DNA of 64,000 nt from Muricauda sp. SCSIO 64092 (GTDB taxonomy: Bacteria; Bacteroidota; Bacteroidia; Flavobacteriales; Flavobacteriaceae), in the NCBI RefSeq assembly GCF_023016285.1, contig NZ_CP095413.1, forward strand, positions 5,160,501 to 5,224,500. Direction: 5' to 3'. The translations under genes and the position numbers were made by a program. A model generated the notes under the pieces. It was given only the letters and a program-made list of their open reading frames with translations. It was not told the DNA's origin and did not search any database. Below are positions 52,936 to 61,401 of the stretch, one piece after another (the first letter of the stretch is position 1; each line of letters opens with the position of its first letter).

Positions 52936-53589
52936 ATGGAAAGAAATAATCTTAAATACACCCTACGGGAAATACTTATTGTAATAATTGGAATAACGAT
53001 TGCCTTTAGCATGAACAAATGTTCCGATAATATCAAGAACAAACGTTTGCTTAAGGAATACATGAAGAACATTAGGAGCGATATCGCCATGGACAAGGAG
53101 CAGTTGGCAAAGAACAGTTTGGCAATTGAGACTAAAATTACAATCTGCAATCAAATGATACAGTTGTTGAATGCTGAATCCGAAGAAAACCTGGAGCTTT
53201 TGGGTATGGCCTTTGAGGTATTAAAGTATGAGTCATTCAATCCAGAGAATATCACCTACAGAACCTTGATCAATTCAGGGGATTTAAAGTTGCTTGATGA
53301 TTTTGAGCTCAAAACTGCCATCCAGCGCCATTATGCAAATTATGAAACTGTTCAGGACATTTATCTGAAGCATCGAAGCTTGATTCGGGACTATTTGGGA
53401 AACTATATGATAAACTATGCCGACTATGATAAGTTCGCCAAGGGTGAGCTTCCCTTTCTGGATCGGTCAAGACTAAAGAATATCATCCGGGCGTTGCTAA
53501 CGACTTTGAATGAAAAAAAAGAGGCCGCACAAATTGGCATGGATAGCTGTGAAGCGCTTTTGTTGGTTCTGGAGCAGTCCTTGGATTAA
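52936..53589 (+). CDS. DUF6090-like membrane-anchored protein
   Basis: A 217-residue protein with one N-terminal helix (LREILIVIIGITIAFSMNKC, about 10-29) followed by a helical, charged C-terminal part (ITYRTLINSGDLKLLDDFEL near 114-133). This layout, with a RE-[LIV]-helix-N start, matches DUF6090-type proteins of Bacteroidota, whose function is unknown. It may be anchored in the inner membrane facing the periplasm. The linker repeat AGTTCAAATAAACGATT is directly upstream. Confidence 0.65.
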   Translation: MERNNLKYTLREILIVIIGITIAFSMNKCSDNIKNKRLLKEYMKNIRSDIAMDKEQLAKNSLAIETKITICNQMIQLLNAESEENLELLGMAFEVLKYESFNPENITYRTLINSGDLKLLDDFELKTAIQRHYANYETVQDIYLKHRSLIRDYLGNYMINYADYDKFAKGELPFLDRSRLKNIIRALLTTLNEKKEAAQIGMDSCEALLLVLEQSLD

Positions 53590-53715
53590 AGGGGAAATCA
53601 GTACAAAGTATATACTTTACGCACGTAATTTTTGTGTAACCCAAGTAATTCGGCCCTGATCATTATCATGTTCAAAACCAGGATTATACTCTATATTTGA
53701 TGTAAAACGATACAA

Positions 53716-54297
53716 ATGAAAACGGTGGAACACACCTCAAAAGCGTTACCATATATTGGGTTTTTAATTCTTTTATTTTTCTCCGTTGCCAATGCACAAT
53801 CGCAGGACCAATTACGGGAAAATGTGATTTATTGGCACATCAAAGCCGTTCTCCCTGAAGCCAAATTGTTGGACATCAAGGCAATTGATGCAACTGGTAC
53901 CTATCACGATGTAAAGGCCATACAAGACTCCTATGACACTAGCCTATTAAGTGTCAAAGCTTTGGTGAACGGACAGACCATACCCATAAAAATGATCGTA
54001 ACCAAAAACGATACGTATTATCCTGTCAAAGCCATTGCTAATGACGGTACGATACTTGACGTGAAGGCGATTGGTGAAGAAGGGGAAATACTTGATGTTA
54101 AGGGAGTGAGTAGAATGGGTAATTTAATAGAAGTAAGGGCAATAGACAAGGCGCAAAGGCAGCATGATGTGATTTCCATTTCTCCACAAAAAGGCGTGAA
54201 CCATGTTAAAGGGCTAAAAATGTTTAATGACGAAGTAGAGGCGGTCATCCATGGTATAAAAATATTTGCCCACGTAAAATCGCTTAAACAGTATTGA
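53716..54297 (+). CDS. Exported protein with tandem VKAI repeats, unknown function
   Basis: A 193-residue protein with a signal peptide (LPYIGFLILLFFSVANAQS, residues about 11-29). The mature region repeats a short strand motif: LLDIKAIDATG, YHDVKAIQDS, LLSVKALVNG, YYPVKAIANDG, ILDVKAIGEEG, ILDVKGVSRMG and LIEVRAIDKAQ, at about 12-22 residue intervals. This fits a beta-solenoid or beta-sheet ladder. The gene resembles uncharacterised flavobacterial families such as DUF7486; that name is from memory and needs checking. Single-gene unit. Confidence 0.65.
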   Translation: MKTVEHTSKALPYIGFLILLFFSVANAQSQDQLRENVIYWHIKAVLPEAKLLDIKAIDATGTYHDVKAIQDSYDTSLLSVKALVNGQTIPIKMIVTKNDTYYPVKAIANDGTILDVKAIGEEGEILDVKGVSRMGNLIEVRAIDKAQRQHDVISISPQKGVNHVKGLKMFNDEVEAVIHGIKIFAHVKSLKQY

Positions 54298-54603
54298 CGG
54301 TTTTGTAAGGTCTTCGTTTGCTAATACATACGTGGCGCATAAAATCATTCGTAGGGGAGGGAAAAGGGTACGGAATGGGAAGCCCTGCTATTTGTCCTTT
54401 ACATCATCCATATATCTCTTCATGACCAAGTGTGCTTTAAAAAGCAATGGTATACTTGCCAACCCAATACTTTATTTTGATAATTAACGTTACATTTTAT
54501 GTAACTTTGAAATCATAACGTGTCTGTGATAATGTTAGGGGTGAACATAAATTTGTACAACACGTGCCAATAAACGCTCTTCACCAATTTAATATGGAAA
54601 ATT
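54298..54603. other. Intergenic region with a candidate promoter
   Basis: About 306 bp upstream of the PQQ-type dehydrogenase gene. It holds the promoter box at 54502-54509; no coding remnant was seen. Confidence 0.4.
54502..54509 (+). promoter_or_regulatory. Bacteroidota -7 box TAACTTTG upstream of the sugar dehydrogenase gene
   Basis: TAACTTTG matches TAnnTTTG. A TTTTG at 54475-54479 lies 22 bp upstream, as a possible -33 element. The expected start site lies about 85 nt before ATG 54604. Confidence 0.5.
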
Positions 54604-56142
54604 ATGGCCCCGACCACCTCAAATCAGTTTGCTGAAATAACTTTTAAATTTAAGGATACCTACAAATGGTTGAAAACAACAACCAAATTGATATTGTTGT
54701 TGCTTTTGTCCATACTGTTGAGCTGTAACAGTTCTATGGATCCCGAGCCTCCCGAAGAAGAAGTAATTGATCCCGAAGAAGAAGAAGTAATTGATCCCGG
54801 CAATGAAACCGTTGATTTGGCAAGAGCAGCGCTCAATTATCGAAATCACTGTGGAGGCTGTCATGGACAAAACCTGAGTTCATTTGTAGAACGGGAATGG
54901 ACCTATGGCAATTCTTCCGAAGAAGTGGTGCAATCCATAACCAATGGATATACCAACAATGGTATGCCCGCATACGGGGCTACTTTTAGTGAACTGGAAA
55001 TCCAGGAATTGACCGAATATATACTTTCCGAAATTGACGGGAAAACGCAAGCCATGTTGGAGGAGGAAAACCCTGATTTATCCGGATTGATTTCATCAGA
55101 TGACCTTACTTTTCGATTGGAGACCCTAACGGATGAAATTCCCGGCATTCCTTGGGGGATGGCACAATTACCCAATGGTGAAATTTTGGTAACCGAGCGC
55201 GGGGGAAGGTTGTTCTTGGTGCGGAATGAGGGACAGTTGGCAGAAGTTACCAATCTTCCAGCTATTGTTTCCGAAGGGCAAGGTGGGCTATTGGATGTGA
55301 TCATACACCCTGATTTTGAAAACAATTCTTTTGTTTATCTGTCCTATTCCAGGGCCAATCCCAATGATTCATCGGAATTGACCACTGCTGTGGCAAGGGG
55401 TGTACTCAATGGAAACAGCCTGAGCCAAGTGGAGATTATCTTTACGGCACTTCCCTATGTGGATAGCGGTACACACTTTGGCTCCAGATTGGTGTTTGAT
55501 ACTGATGGATACTTGTACGTTTCCGTGGGCGATCGCGGACGAAGGGACACCTACCCGCAGGCATTGGATAATGCCATCGGGAAAATACATCGGATTCATG
55601 ACGATGGTCGAATTCCTACGGACAACCCATTTTATAATACGCCCGGAGCGATCAATTCAATTTTCACCTATGGCACACGTAACCCTCAAGGAATGAGTCT
55701 GCATCCAGAAACCGGAGCGGTTTGGGAAGGCGAACATGGACCCCGTGGCGGCGATGAAATCAATCTTTTGGAAGCAGGGGACAACAACGGATGGCCCATC
55801 ATATCATACGGTATCAATTATGATGGAACCACTTTTACGGATTTAACCGAATTGGATGGAATGGAACAGCCCGTACATTACTGGACCCCTTCCATTGCGC
55901 CTTGTGGAATGACATTTGTCTCCGGCGATTTTTATGGAAATTGGAAAAATGATCTTTTCGTCGGCTCCCTTAAATTCGAATACCTCCATCGTTTAAAAAT
56001 GAACGGCAACGAGGTTGTTGGCCATGAAACGCTATTGGATGGTATAGGCAGGGTACGTGACGCACAAATGGGTAGGGACGGCTATCTTTATATTGTAGTA
56101 GAGGGCCCTGGCCGACTTATACGCCTTGTACCTGAGCAATAA
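54604..56142 (+). CDS. PQQ-dependent sugar dehydrogenase-type lipoprotein with cytochrome c domain
   Basis: A 512-residue exported redox enzyme. A membrane segment and lipobox LLSC (Cys near residue 41) are followed by an acidic linker with two repeats of PEEEVID. Then comes a cytochrome c domain with heme motif CGGCHG (near 84-89). The rest is a beta-propeller of the soluble glucose dehydrogenase/GSDH type (GIPWGMAQLPNGEILVTERG near 182-201, GTRNPQGMSLHPETG near 358-372, GEHGPRGGDE near 377-386). It probably oxidises sugars or alcohols with electrons passing to heme. The PQQ cofactor is inferred from the family. The unusually long N-terminus (about 25 residues before the helix) makes ATG 54604 uncertain. 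Confidence 0.88.
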   Translation: MAPTTSNQFAEITFKFKDTYKWLKTTTKLILLLLLSILLSCNSSMDPEPPEEEVIDPEEEEVIDPGNETVDLARAALNYRNHCGGCHGQNLSSFVEREWTYGNSSEEVVQSITNGYTNNGMPAYGATFSELEIQELTEYILSEIDGKTQAMLEEENPDLSGLISSDDLTFRLETLTDEIPGIPWGMAQLPNGEILVTERGGRLFLVRNEGQLAEVTNLPAIVSEGQGGLLDVIIHPDFENNSFVYLSYSRANPNDSSELTTAVARGVLNGNSLSQVEIIFTALPYVDSGTHFGSRLVFDTDGYLYVSVGDRGRRDTYPQALDNAIGKIHRIHDDGRIPTDNPFYNTPGAINSIFTYGTRNPQGMSLHPETGAVWEGEHGPRGGDEINLLEAGDNNGWPIISYGINYDGTTFTDLTELDGMEQPVHYWTPSIAPCGMTFVSGDFYGNWKNDLFVGSLKFEYLHRLKMNGNEVVGHETLLDGIGRVRDAQMGRDGYLYIVVEGPGRLIRLVPEQ

Positions 56143-56189
56143 TGCTGGGTTAGATGCTGTTTTAACTGCGGGTATCTAAACCCTGAAGA

Positions 56190-56486
56190 TTAAATTACAA
56201 TCTTACCGGGTCCAATTTTTTTAGGCCACTTTTCTTTTTTGCCCTGTCCCTTTTTGACAGTTCCAGAGCATCTGAGCCACCCCGACATTACCCCATCTAA
56301 GTAAGCTTGGGGAAAATTGGGGTTACTTATTGTAGCGCGATACAAGTCAATATCGTCGGACTGTCTTAACTCACAACCATTGTTATATCCTTGTTGTTGT
56401 AGATCTGCATCCGTTAATTTTGATTGTGCAGCACTAAAACCAATTGAAAAAAGTACCAAAACTATGGTTACATATAATTTCTTCAT
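56190..56486 (-). CDS. Small exported protein of unknown function
   Basis: A 98-residue protein with a signal peptide (VTIVLVLFSIGFSAAQS, about 6-22). The mature 75 residues contain two Cys (NNGCELRQS and WLRCSG) that could form a disulfide, and a Lys-rich C-terminus (KKGQGKKEKWPKK). No known family. It lies convergent to the sugar dehydrogenase gene and stands alone. Confidence 0.55.
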   Translation of the reverse strand: MKKLYVTIVLVLFSIGFSAAQSKLTDADLQQQGYNNGCELRQSDDIDLYRATISNPNFPQAYLDGVMSGWLRCSGTVKKGQGKKEKWPKKIGPGKIVI

Positions 56487-57032
56487 TTTAAATGATTTGT
56501 TAAGATACTTATGAGGAGAAGATATGAAATAATTTCCGAATTTACTTACAAAATTATAAACTACTGATGCAATACTTAAGAATTAACTGAAAAATAAATC
56601 AGAAAATACTTGTATTAATCAGTACGATAGCGGCTATAAAAATCTAAGTTTTCAAATTGACTTTATAGGGGTGCTATGGCCACATTATCGGTATCAATGA
56701 CCTCCTGGGTTACGAAGGTATTTCCATCTTTCCTGATTTTATCTTCGGCCATCGGCTAAACCCGGAAATGCAAAATGTAAGAAAATAAAGTACGGTCTCT
56801 GTTGAAGCAATCAAGTAGCGTAAGCAAAAGCGTATGAAACAGCATAAAAACCCCAGAAAGTCTAAGTTTTTTGTGTAGTGTATTTTCATGGCCAATTTCT
56901 ATATTGGAGTACTCCAAACCATTGACTTACTTTCTTCCGCTTTCTCCCCCAGAAAATACCTTTTAGTGGGTATTGAAATTAATTATCGAATAACGAAGTT
57001 TTGATAGTAATCTCTGTTTATATAGAAAAATT
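56487..57032. other. Intergenic region of about 545 bp with a possible gene remnant
   Basis: AT-rich, between divergent genes. One stretch (56669-56788) looks like the tail of a former gene and is listed separately. Nothing else is supported. Confidence 0.35.
56669..56788 (+). pseudogene. Possible C-terminal gene remnant, 39 codons
   Basis: An open frame after TAG 56666 that ends with TAA. It encodes YGHIIGINDLLGYEGISIFP and then DFIFGHRLNPEMQNVRK. The even use of hydrophobic and polar residues looks like real protein, but there is no start codon and the family is not recognised. Confidence 0.25.
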
Positions 57033-58097
57033 ATGAAAACTAAAATTTTGATGGGCTTGATGCTTCTTTTGGGTTACGTTATCCAAGGACAAATCCAAAA
57101 CAGTTTAGGCAATACAATTTTTTTTACTGATCGAGCTAAGCAGTTAAAATTTGAGACCACGGCTAATAACAAATCCAAAAGAATTGAAATCGGGGGCTCA
57201 GGGAAAATCGAAAAGCTTTTTTCAGATTATTGGAAATCTTATGAGTACTATTTTAACGATCCAGTTACAAATGAGAAAAGGGAAACTGTTTCTACCTCTC
57301 CAGGTTTGATAGGAAAACTTGCATTTGAATCAAATGAAGGACTTTTTAAAAGTGGAGGAAGGAATAAGTTTAGTGTTGAATTTGGATTTATCAAGGGTAT
57401 CGACAAAATAAATAGATACAGTCAGAGGAAGTTGGCGTACACCTTTGGAGCATCTGCAAAATATAGTTATGAAAATAGAGCTGTTCTCTATGATACAATT
57501 TCGCTTACAAAAACAAGAGATTACCCGAGCACATTTTCGCTAAATTTTCATAGCGAACTATATCCTAGATGGTCCTTAAAAGGACTTGTCATAGGACTAA
57601 CTTGGGGATATGCTTATGAGACTAACCTTTCAACACTTACTGGATTTCAAGATTTGCCCGTCCAGTTTCAAAATATAGAAATTTCTTCCTTGGGAGATGA
57701 AGATGGAAAAATAGGAGAACTAGAATATCTGAATAATTTTTACTTTGGAATTTCAACTCCCTTTTTTCCCTTTAAACAACAAGAAAATAAGCCAGGATTA
57801 TTAAATATAGGGTTGAGTAAAGTTGGGTTTGTGCCTTATCTCCGCTATACCTTTGGTGGCAGTGATATTTTTAATCCGGGTATCACCATGACTATTATTG
57901 ATGTTTCCCTTAACAAAGATGAATTTCAGGAACTATTCAAAAGTAGTTTTAATATTGGTGTAGATTGGCTACGCATTGACAATAAGTGGTCGGGACCAGT
58001 TGTATTTATTGGTGGTACTCTTTCAGCTTTGGAACTGTTTGATCATAAAAAGGAAGATATAGACGCAGAAAAAAATATTGATAGAAAAGCTTTCTAA
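57033..58097 (+). CDS. Predicted outer-membrane or exported beta-rich protein
   Basis: A 354-residue protein with a signal peptide (ILMGLMLLLGYVIQGQ, about 5-20). The mature chain has alternating strands with Tyr, Phe and Gly (YTFGASAKYSYENRAVLYD, GVDWLRIDNKWSGPVVFIGG) and a Lys/Asp-rich end, suggesting a barrel or surface protein. It lacks an aromatic C-terminal strand end (DRKAF), so the barrel call is weak. No family is recognised. Monocistronic. Confidence 0.6.
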   Translation: MKTKILMGLMLLLGYVIQGQIQNSLGNTIFFTDRAKQLKFETTANNKSKRIEIGGSGKIEKLFSDYWKSYEYYFNDPVTNEKRETVSTSPGLIGKLAFESNEGLFKSGGRNKFSVEFGFIKGIDKINRYSQRKLAYTFGASAKYSYENRAVLYDTISLTKTRDYPSTFSLNFHSELYPRWSLKGLVIGLTWGYAYETNLSTLTGFQDLPVQFQNIEISSLGDEDGKIGELEYLNNFYFGISTPFFPFKQQENKPGLLNIGLSKVGFVPYLRYTFGGSDIFNPGITMTIIDVSLNKDEFQELFKSSFNIGVDWLRIDNKWSGPVVFIGGTLSALELFDHKKEDIDAEKNIDRKAF

Positions 58098-58244
58098 TTA
58101 GATATATTGTTTCTATGTAACCTTAGCTAGTTTGAAGATTATCATGCCGGTTATAGGCCTACTTAATATTTCCTTGTAAAGGTAACGAACACTCACTGTA
58201 CAACCCGAGGTAGGAGGGTAGGGGAATGAGTGTGGAATGGGCTA

Positions 58245-59421
58245 TTAGCCCAATTGTTCCTTAGCTTCTGCAATACGCTCCTTTATTTCATATGTATTTT
58301 CATCCAATTCAAGAGCTAAATTGAATTTTTCCAAAGCCCTAGCATAATCGCCTATATCGAAATAATAAACCCCGAGGTTCATATGTGCGTAGGAATTGGT
58401 CTTTATCCAAACTCATGGATTTATCAATATCCCTAAGACCTTCTTCGGTTTTTCCCAGTTTTATTTTTGCCAAACCTCGATGATTATAGGGATAAGCATG
58501 GTTAGGTTCTAATTCAATGGCCTTATCAAAATCGATGATTGCTTTCTCATATTCTCCCATCAAATTATAGGTATAACCCCTGTTATTAATGGCCAAAGAA
58601 TTATCTGTATTGAGTTCCAATGACTTTTCATAATCTTTCAAACCTTCGGAAAAATCCTTTAGATATGATTTTGATAGCCCAGAATTATTGTAGTCGTTTG
58701 TATCAAAGTTCGCCTTGTCATTTTTTTTCTCGAATTCTTCGTTAACCAACTTGGCATTTTGATAATCATGTGCATTTAAATAAGCTGAAATTGCCAAACG
58801 ATATATGTAATCCGGTTTATGGTTGGAAGCAATAAGTTCTTTTAGTATTGTTCCAGCTTTAAAGAACTCTTTGTCGTTATATAGATTAATAGCTTCACCA
58901 TATTCTGGCGGGAGGTTTTTATATTTTATCAAATCCAATAGCAACTGACCGTCATTATAGGTAACAGTACCATCATACAATTCAATAGGTTTTCTTTTAG
59001 GAATGATGTTGGCGAAAAAATCAAAATACGTTGATATGCCGAAGAAGAACAGCAGAACCACAAAATTATCATTCAAATTGGCGAAAAACACATAATAAGT
59101 AACAACCAATGCTAATACCAAAGACATTATTGGCCCCATTAGGGTCACAAAAATCTGGTTGTTAATAGAAACTTTTTCATCATGCATTTTGCAAAGGCCA
59201 ATTTTCCAATGAAAAGGATTCTTTCTGAAAAATACTTCCAACCTTTCAATATTGATTTTGATGCTGTCCTTTGGGTCGCCATAAGAACCCAAGTATAAGG
59301 TAACTTTGCCTTCGGTCAATAACAAAGCAGGAACCCCATGGCCAAGCTCATGAACAAGTGTGGAAATTGGTCTAAGAAAAACAACAAATACTAGTAGTAG
59401 AAAAAGGTAGGTATAAAACAA
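58245..59421 (-). CDS. M50-like membrane metallopeptidase with TPR repeats, frameshifted near the C-terminus
   Basis: The intact part encodes 360 residues. Hydrophobic helices are followed by HELGHG (His24, Glu25, His28), an HExxH-type zinc motif of M50-like peptidases, and further helices near 80-140. TPR repeats follow (about 180-340, including SYLKDFSEGLKDYEKSLELN and EYEKAIIDFDKAIELEPNHA). The frame then shifts: the in-frame end after DKDQFLRTY is junk, while another frame continues AHMNLGVYYFDIGDYARALE to a TAA at 58245-58247. Skipping one A of the AAA at 58402-58404 (minus strand) would restore it. This may be a pseudogene, a recent mutation or a sequencing error. Confidence 0.65.
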
Positions 59422-59463
59422 TAATGATTGACTTTAGGTTATCGACTCAAATCTAACAAAAAC

Positions 59464-59577
59464 TTATGCTTTCACTAATTGATTTAAATAAATCTCCATC
59501 ACCGCCTCTTTAAGTTCCAATAAGGATATGACAGCTGTTTTGTCCTCAAATTGGGTATCGTTATAATGCCAAAGCAT
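59464..59577 (-). other. Possible short coding remnant, 37 codons
   Basis: Between two minus-strand genes, ATG 59577 opens a frame encoding MLWHYNDTQFEDKTAVISLL and then ELKEAVMEIYLNQLVKA. The pattern (amphipathic helix, realistic codons) suggests the end of a decayed gene. No relative is recognised, and a chance frame is possible. Confidence 0.25.
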
Positions 59578-59601
59578 CAGAATTGATTGTATCAATGGTT
59601 G

Positions 59602-60957
59602 CTACTGCCCAACCCTTAATTGACGTGCTCTGATGCTGGTGCCATTACCATCGCCAGACCATGACCCCCAAGCGGCAAATAGAACGCCATCCGGTGCGGC
59701 GGCAATGGATGGAAAGACTTGAAAGCTGTCCGTGTTGGTATTCACTTTGAACATATCCCCGTTCAGTGTGCCCGTATTCAGCAAACGTCGCCCATATATT
59801 TCATCGCTACTATCATTTGATGAAGCATCGGCTTGCCAAATGGCAACAAACCCACCTCGGTAGTCATTGACAATTCCAAGATTTTGATTTCCACTGGTAT
59901 TTTGGCTCAGTATAATTTCATCCGTCAGGGCAGTGCCATCACCGTTGTAGATTCGTGCCGCGATATCACTGGCCAAGGTTTGGGCGCTGCTACATTTCTC
60001 CGGATCTTCAAGATGTTCCCAGACAATGACAAACGTTCCATCGGCTTGTGTAGCGATATCCGGGTTTTTTTGATCACAGATTTGGCGCGTGTTAACTTGT
60101 TCTTCCATGGTCATTACTGCATTACCTTCACTGTCAAAGCGCTTAAAAACGATTGCGATTCTTTCGTTATCAATGTTTAGACTCTCCCAAACCACGATAA
60201 AACCACTGGGTACCGCTGCGATTCTAGCCGTATTTTGCCATCCATTGGTAACGGTATTGACGCGAAATTCACCGTTACTTATGTCATTGAAGTTATCATC
60301 GTAAACTCTAGCGTAGATTTCACCTGCCTGTCCATCCTGGTCTGCACTTTCCCAAATAACCATCAAGTTTCCATTACTGTGATACGCGGCATAAGCCTGA
60401 TCTTGATCGGAGTTCGTTTCTTCGTTGATTCTAAATTCGCTACCAATGGTAGTGCCAGCGCTGTCATATCTTTGGGCGTACACCCCAAAACCACTACCAT
60501 CTTGATTTTTGCTTCTCCATAAAATGATATGTGAACCATCATTGGCAACGGCAACCGTGGGTTGGCTTTGCGTCGACTCGGTTTCGGTGTTTACCACAAA
60601 TTCATCGCCCCGTTTGGATCCATCCGAATTATATCGCTGGGCAGCCACTGCAAGGCCATCGTTATCTTGCCCATCGCTTTCCCAAACCACTATGGCCTTA
60701 CCATCTGGAGCAACAGCAACTTTGGGGTAATTCTGATTCTTGTTTGTATAAGAATTGACTTGAAAGTCGTCACCAAGAAAAGAGAAAGTGTCACCACTTT
60801 CTTCCCCATTCATCGCATTATCCCCTTCATCATTGGTCGTATTATTGTTTTCATCAATCCCGTCACTATTGTTTTCATCAATCACCTCATTGGTGTCGTT
60901 GGAGCAGGAAGTGCATACAAAAACAAGGCAAAACAGTACAAAAGTTAGTCTTTTCAT
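59602..60957 (-). CDS. Surface lipoprotein with seven tandem repeats, probable beta-propeller
   Basis: A 451-residue lipoprotein: lipobox CTSC (Cys near residue 18), then an Asp/Asn-rich linker (about 20-60) of the kind that keeps proteins at the cell surface. Seven repeats of about 53 residues follow. Each has a hydrophobic strand ending in a Trp (KAIVVWESDGQD, SHIILWRSKNQD, NLMVIWESADQD, GFIVVWESLNID, TFVIVWEHLEDP, GFVAIWQADASS, VLFAAWGSWSGD) and usually a later QRY- and NT-type strand. Seven such units fit a seven-bladed propeller. No enzyme motif is seen; a binding or adhesive role is inferred. Confidence 0.75.
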   Translation of the reverse strand: MKRLTFVLFCLVFVCTSCSNDTNEVIDENNSDGIDENNNTTNDEGDNAMNGEESGDTFSFLGDDFQVNSYTNKNQNYPKVAVAPDGKAIVVWESDGQDNDGLAVAAQRYNSDGSKRGDEFVVNTETESTQSQPTVAVANDGSHIILWRSKNQDGSGFGVYAQRYDSAGTTIGSEFRINEETNSDQDQAYAAYHSNGNLMVIWESADQDGQAGEIYARVYDDNFNDISNGEFRVNTVTNGWQNTARIAAVPSGFIVVWESLNIDNERIAIVFKRFDSEGNAVMTMEEQVNTRQICDQKNPDIATQADGTFVIVWEHLEDPEKCSSAQTLASDIAARIYNGDGTALTDEIILSQNTSGNQNLGIVNDYRGGFVAIWQADASSNDSSDEIYGRRLLNTGTLNGDMFKVNTNTDSFQVFPSIAAAPDGVLFAAWGSWSGDGNGTSIRARQLRVGQ

Positions 60958-61401
60958 AGTTCTTTAACGTTAAATCTTAATGAAAACTATTCATGTCCGT
61001 GTGTCGTTCGTCGAAAAATCGAAAAGCGTGCTAAAATTCTTGCAGTTCATCGATGAATAGCACTTTGCTACATCGTATCCTTTATGTTATGCCTGCCCTG
61101 AGCGCAGTCGAAGGGTAACTTGAGCTTTGGTAAAGATTTGGTAGACCTTTTGAAGTAGGAGCGGGCTGGTGCGCTGGAAAAGTTTGTACGGTATTTCCCG
61201 AAAAATTTCTTCTCAAAAATTTCTTTTAAAAAAGGTAATGGAACACTGTTTTGCCGAACCCGCAGAGTAGGGGAGGTGAAAGTGTATGGAATGGTTACTT
61301 GTCAAAATGGACATGTCATCTTTTTTGTACAATTATTACAGGAAAATGATGTTTCTTTATGCTCCATTAAGGGAATTGATCAACTTTGATTTTTGAAGCG
61401 A
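60958..61401. other. Intergenic region with a short repeat
   Basis: About 440 bp. It contains a 26-codon frame from ATG 60980 (MKTIHVRVSFVEKSKSVLKF, then LQFIDE), perhaps the start of a decayed gene, and the 20-bp palindrome-like repeat at 61096-61115. No other gene is seen. Confidence 0.4.
61096..61115. repeat. Short dispersed repeat CCCTGAGCGCAGTCGAAGGG
   Basis: This 20-bp sequence is, from memory, a very common intergenic repeat in Bacteroidota genomes, often part of a hairpin. Only one full copy was seen here. Confidence 0.55.

Noticed and set aside
56710..56895. 61-codon minus-strand frame as a gene
   Set aside because: Cys/Phe-rich chance frame opposite a more protein-like plus-strand remnant.
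61096..61115. CCCTGAGCGCAGTCGAAGGG as part of an insertion sequence
   Set aside because: It is a short dispersed intergenic repeat; no transposase is linked to it.
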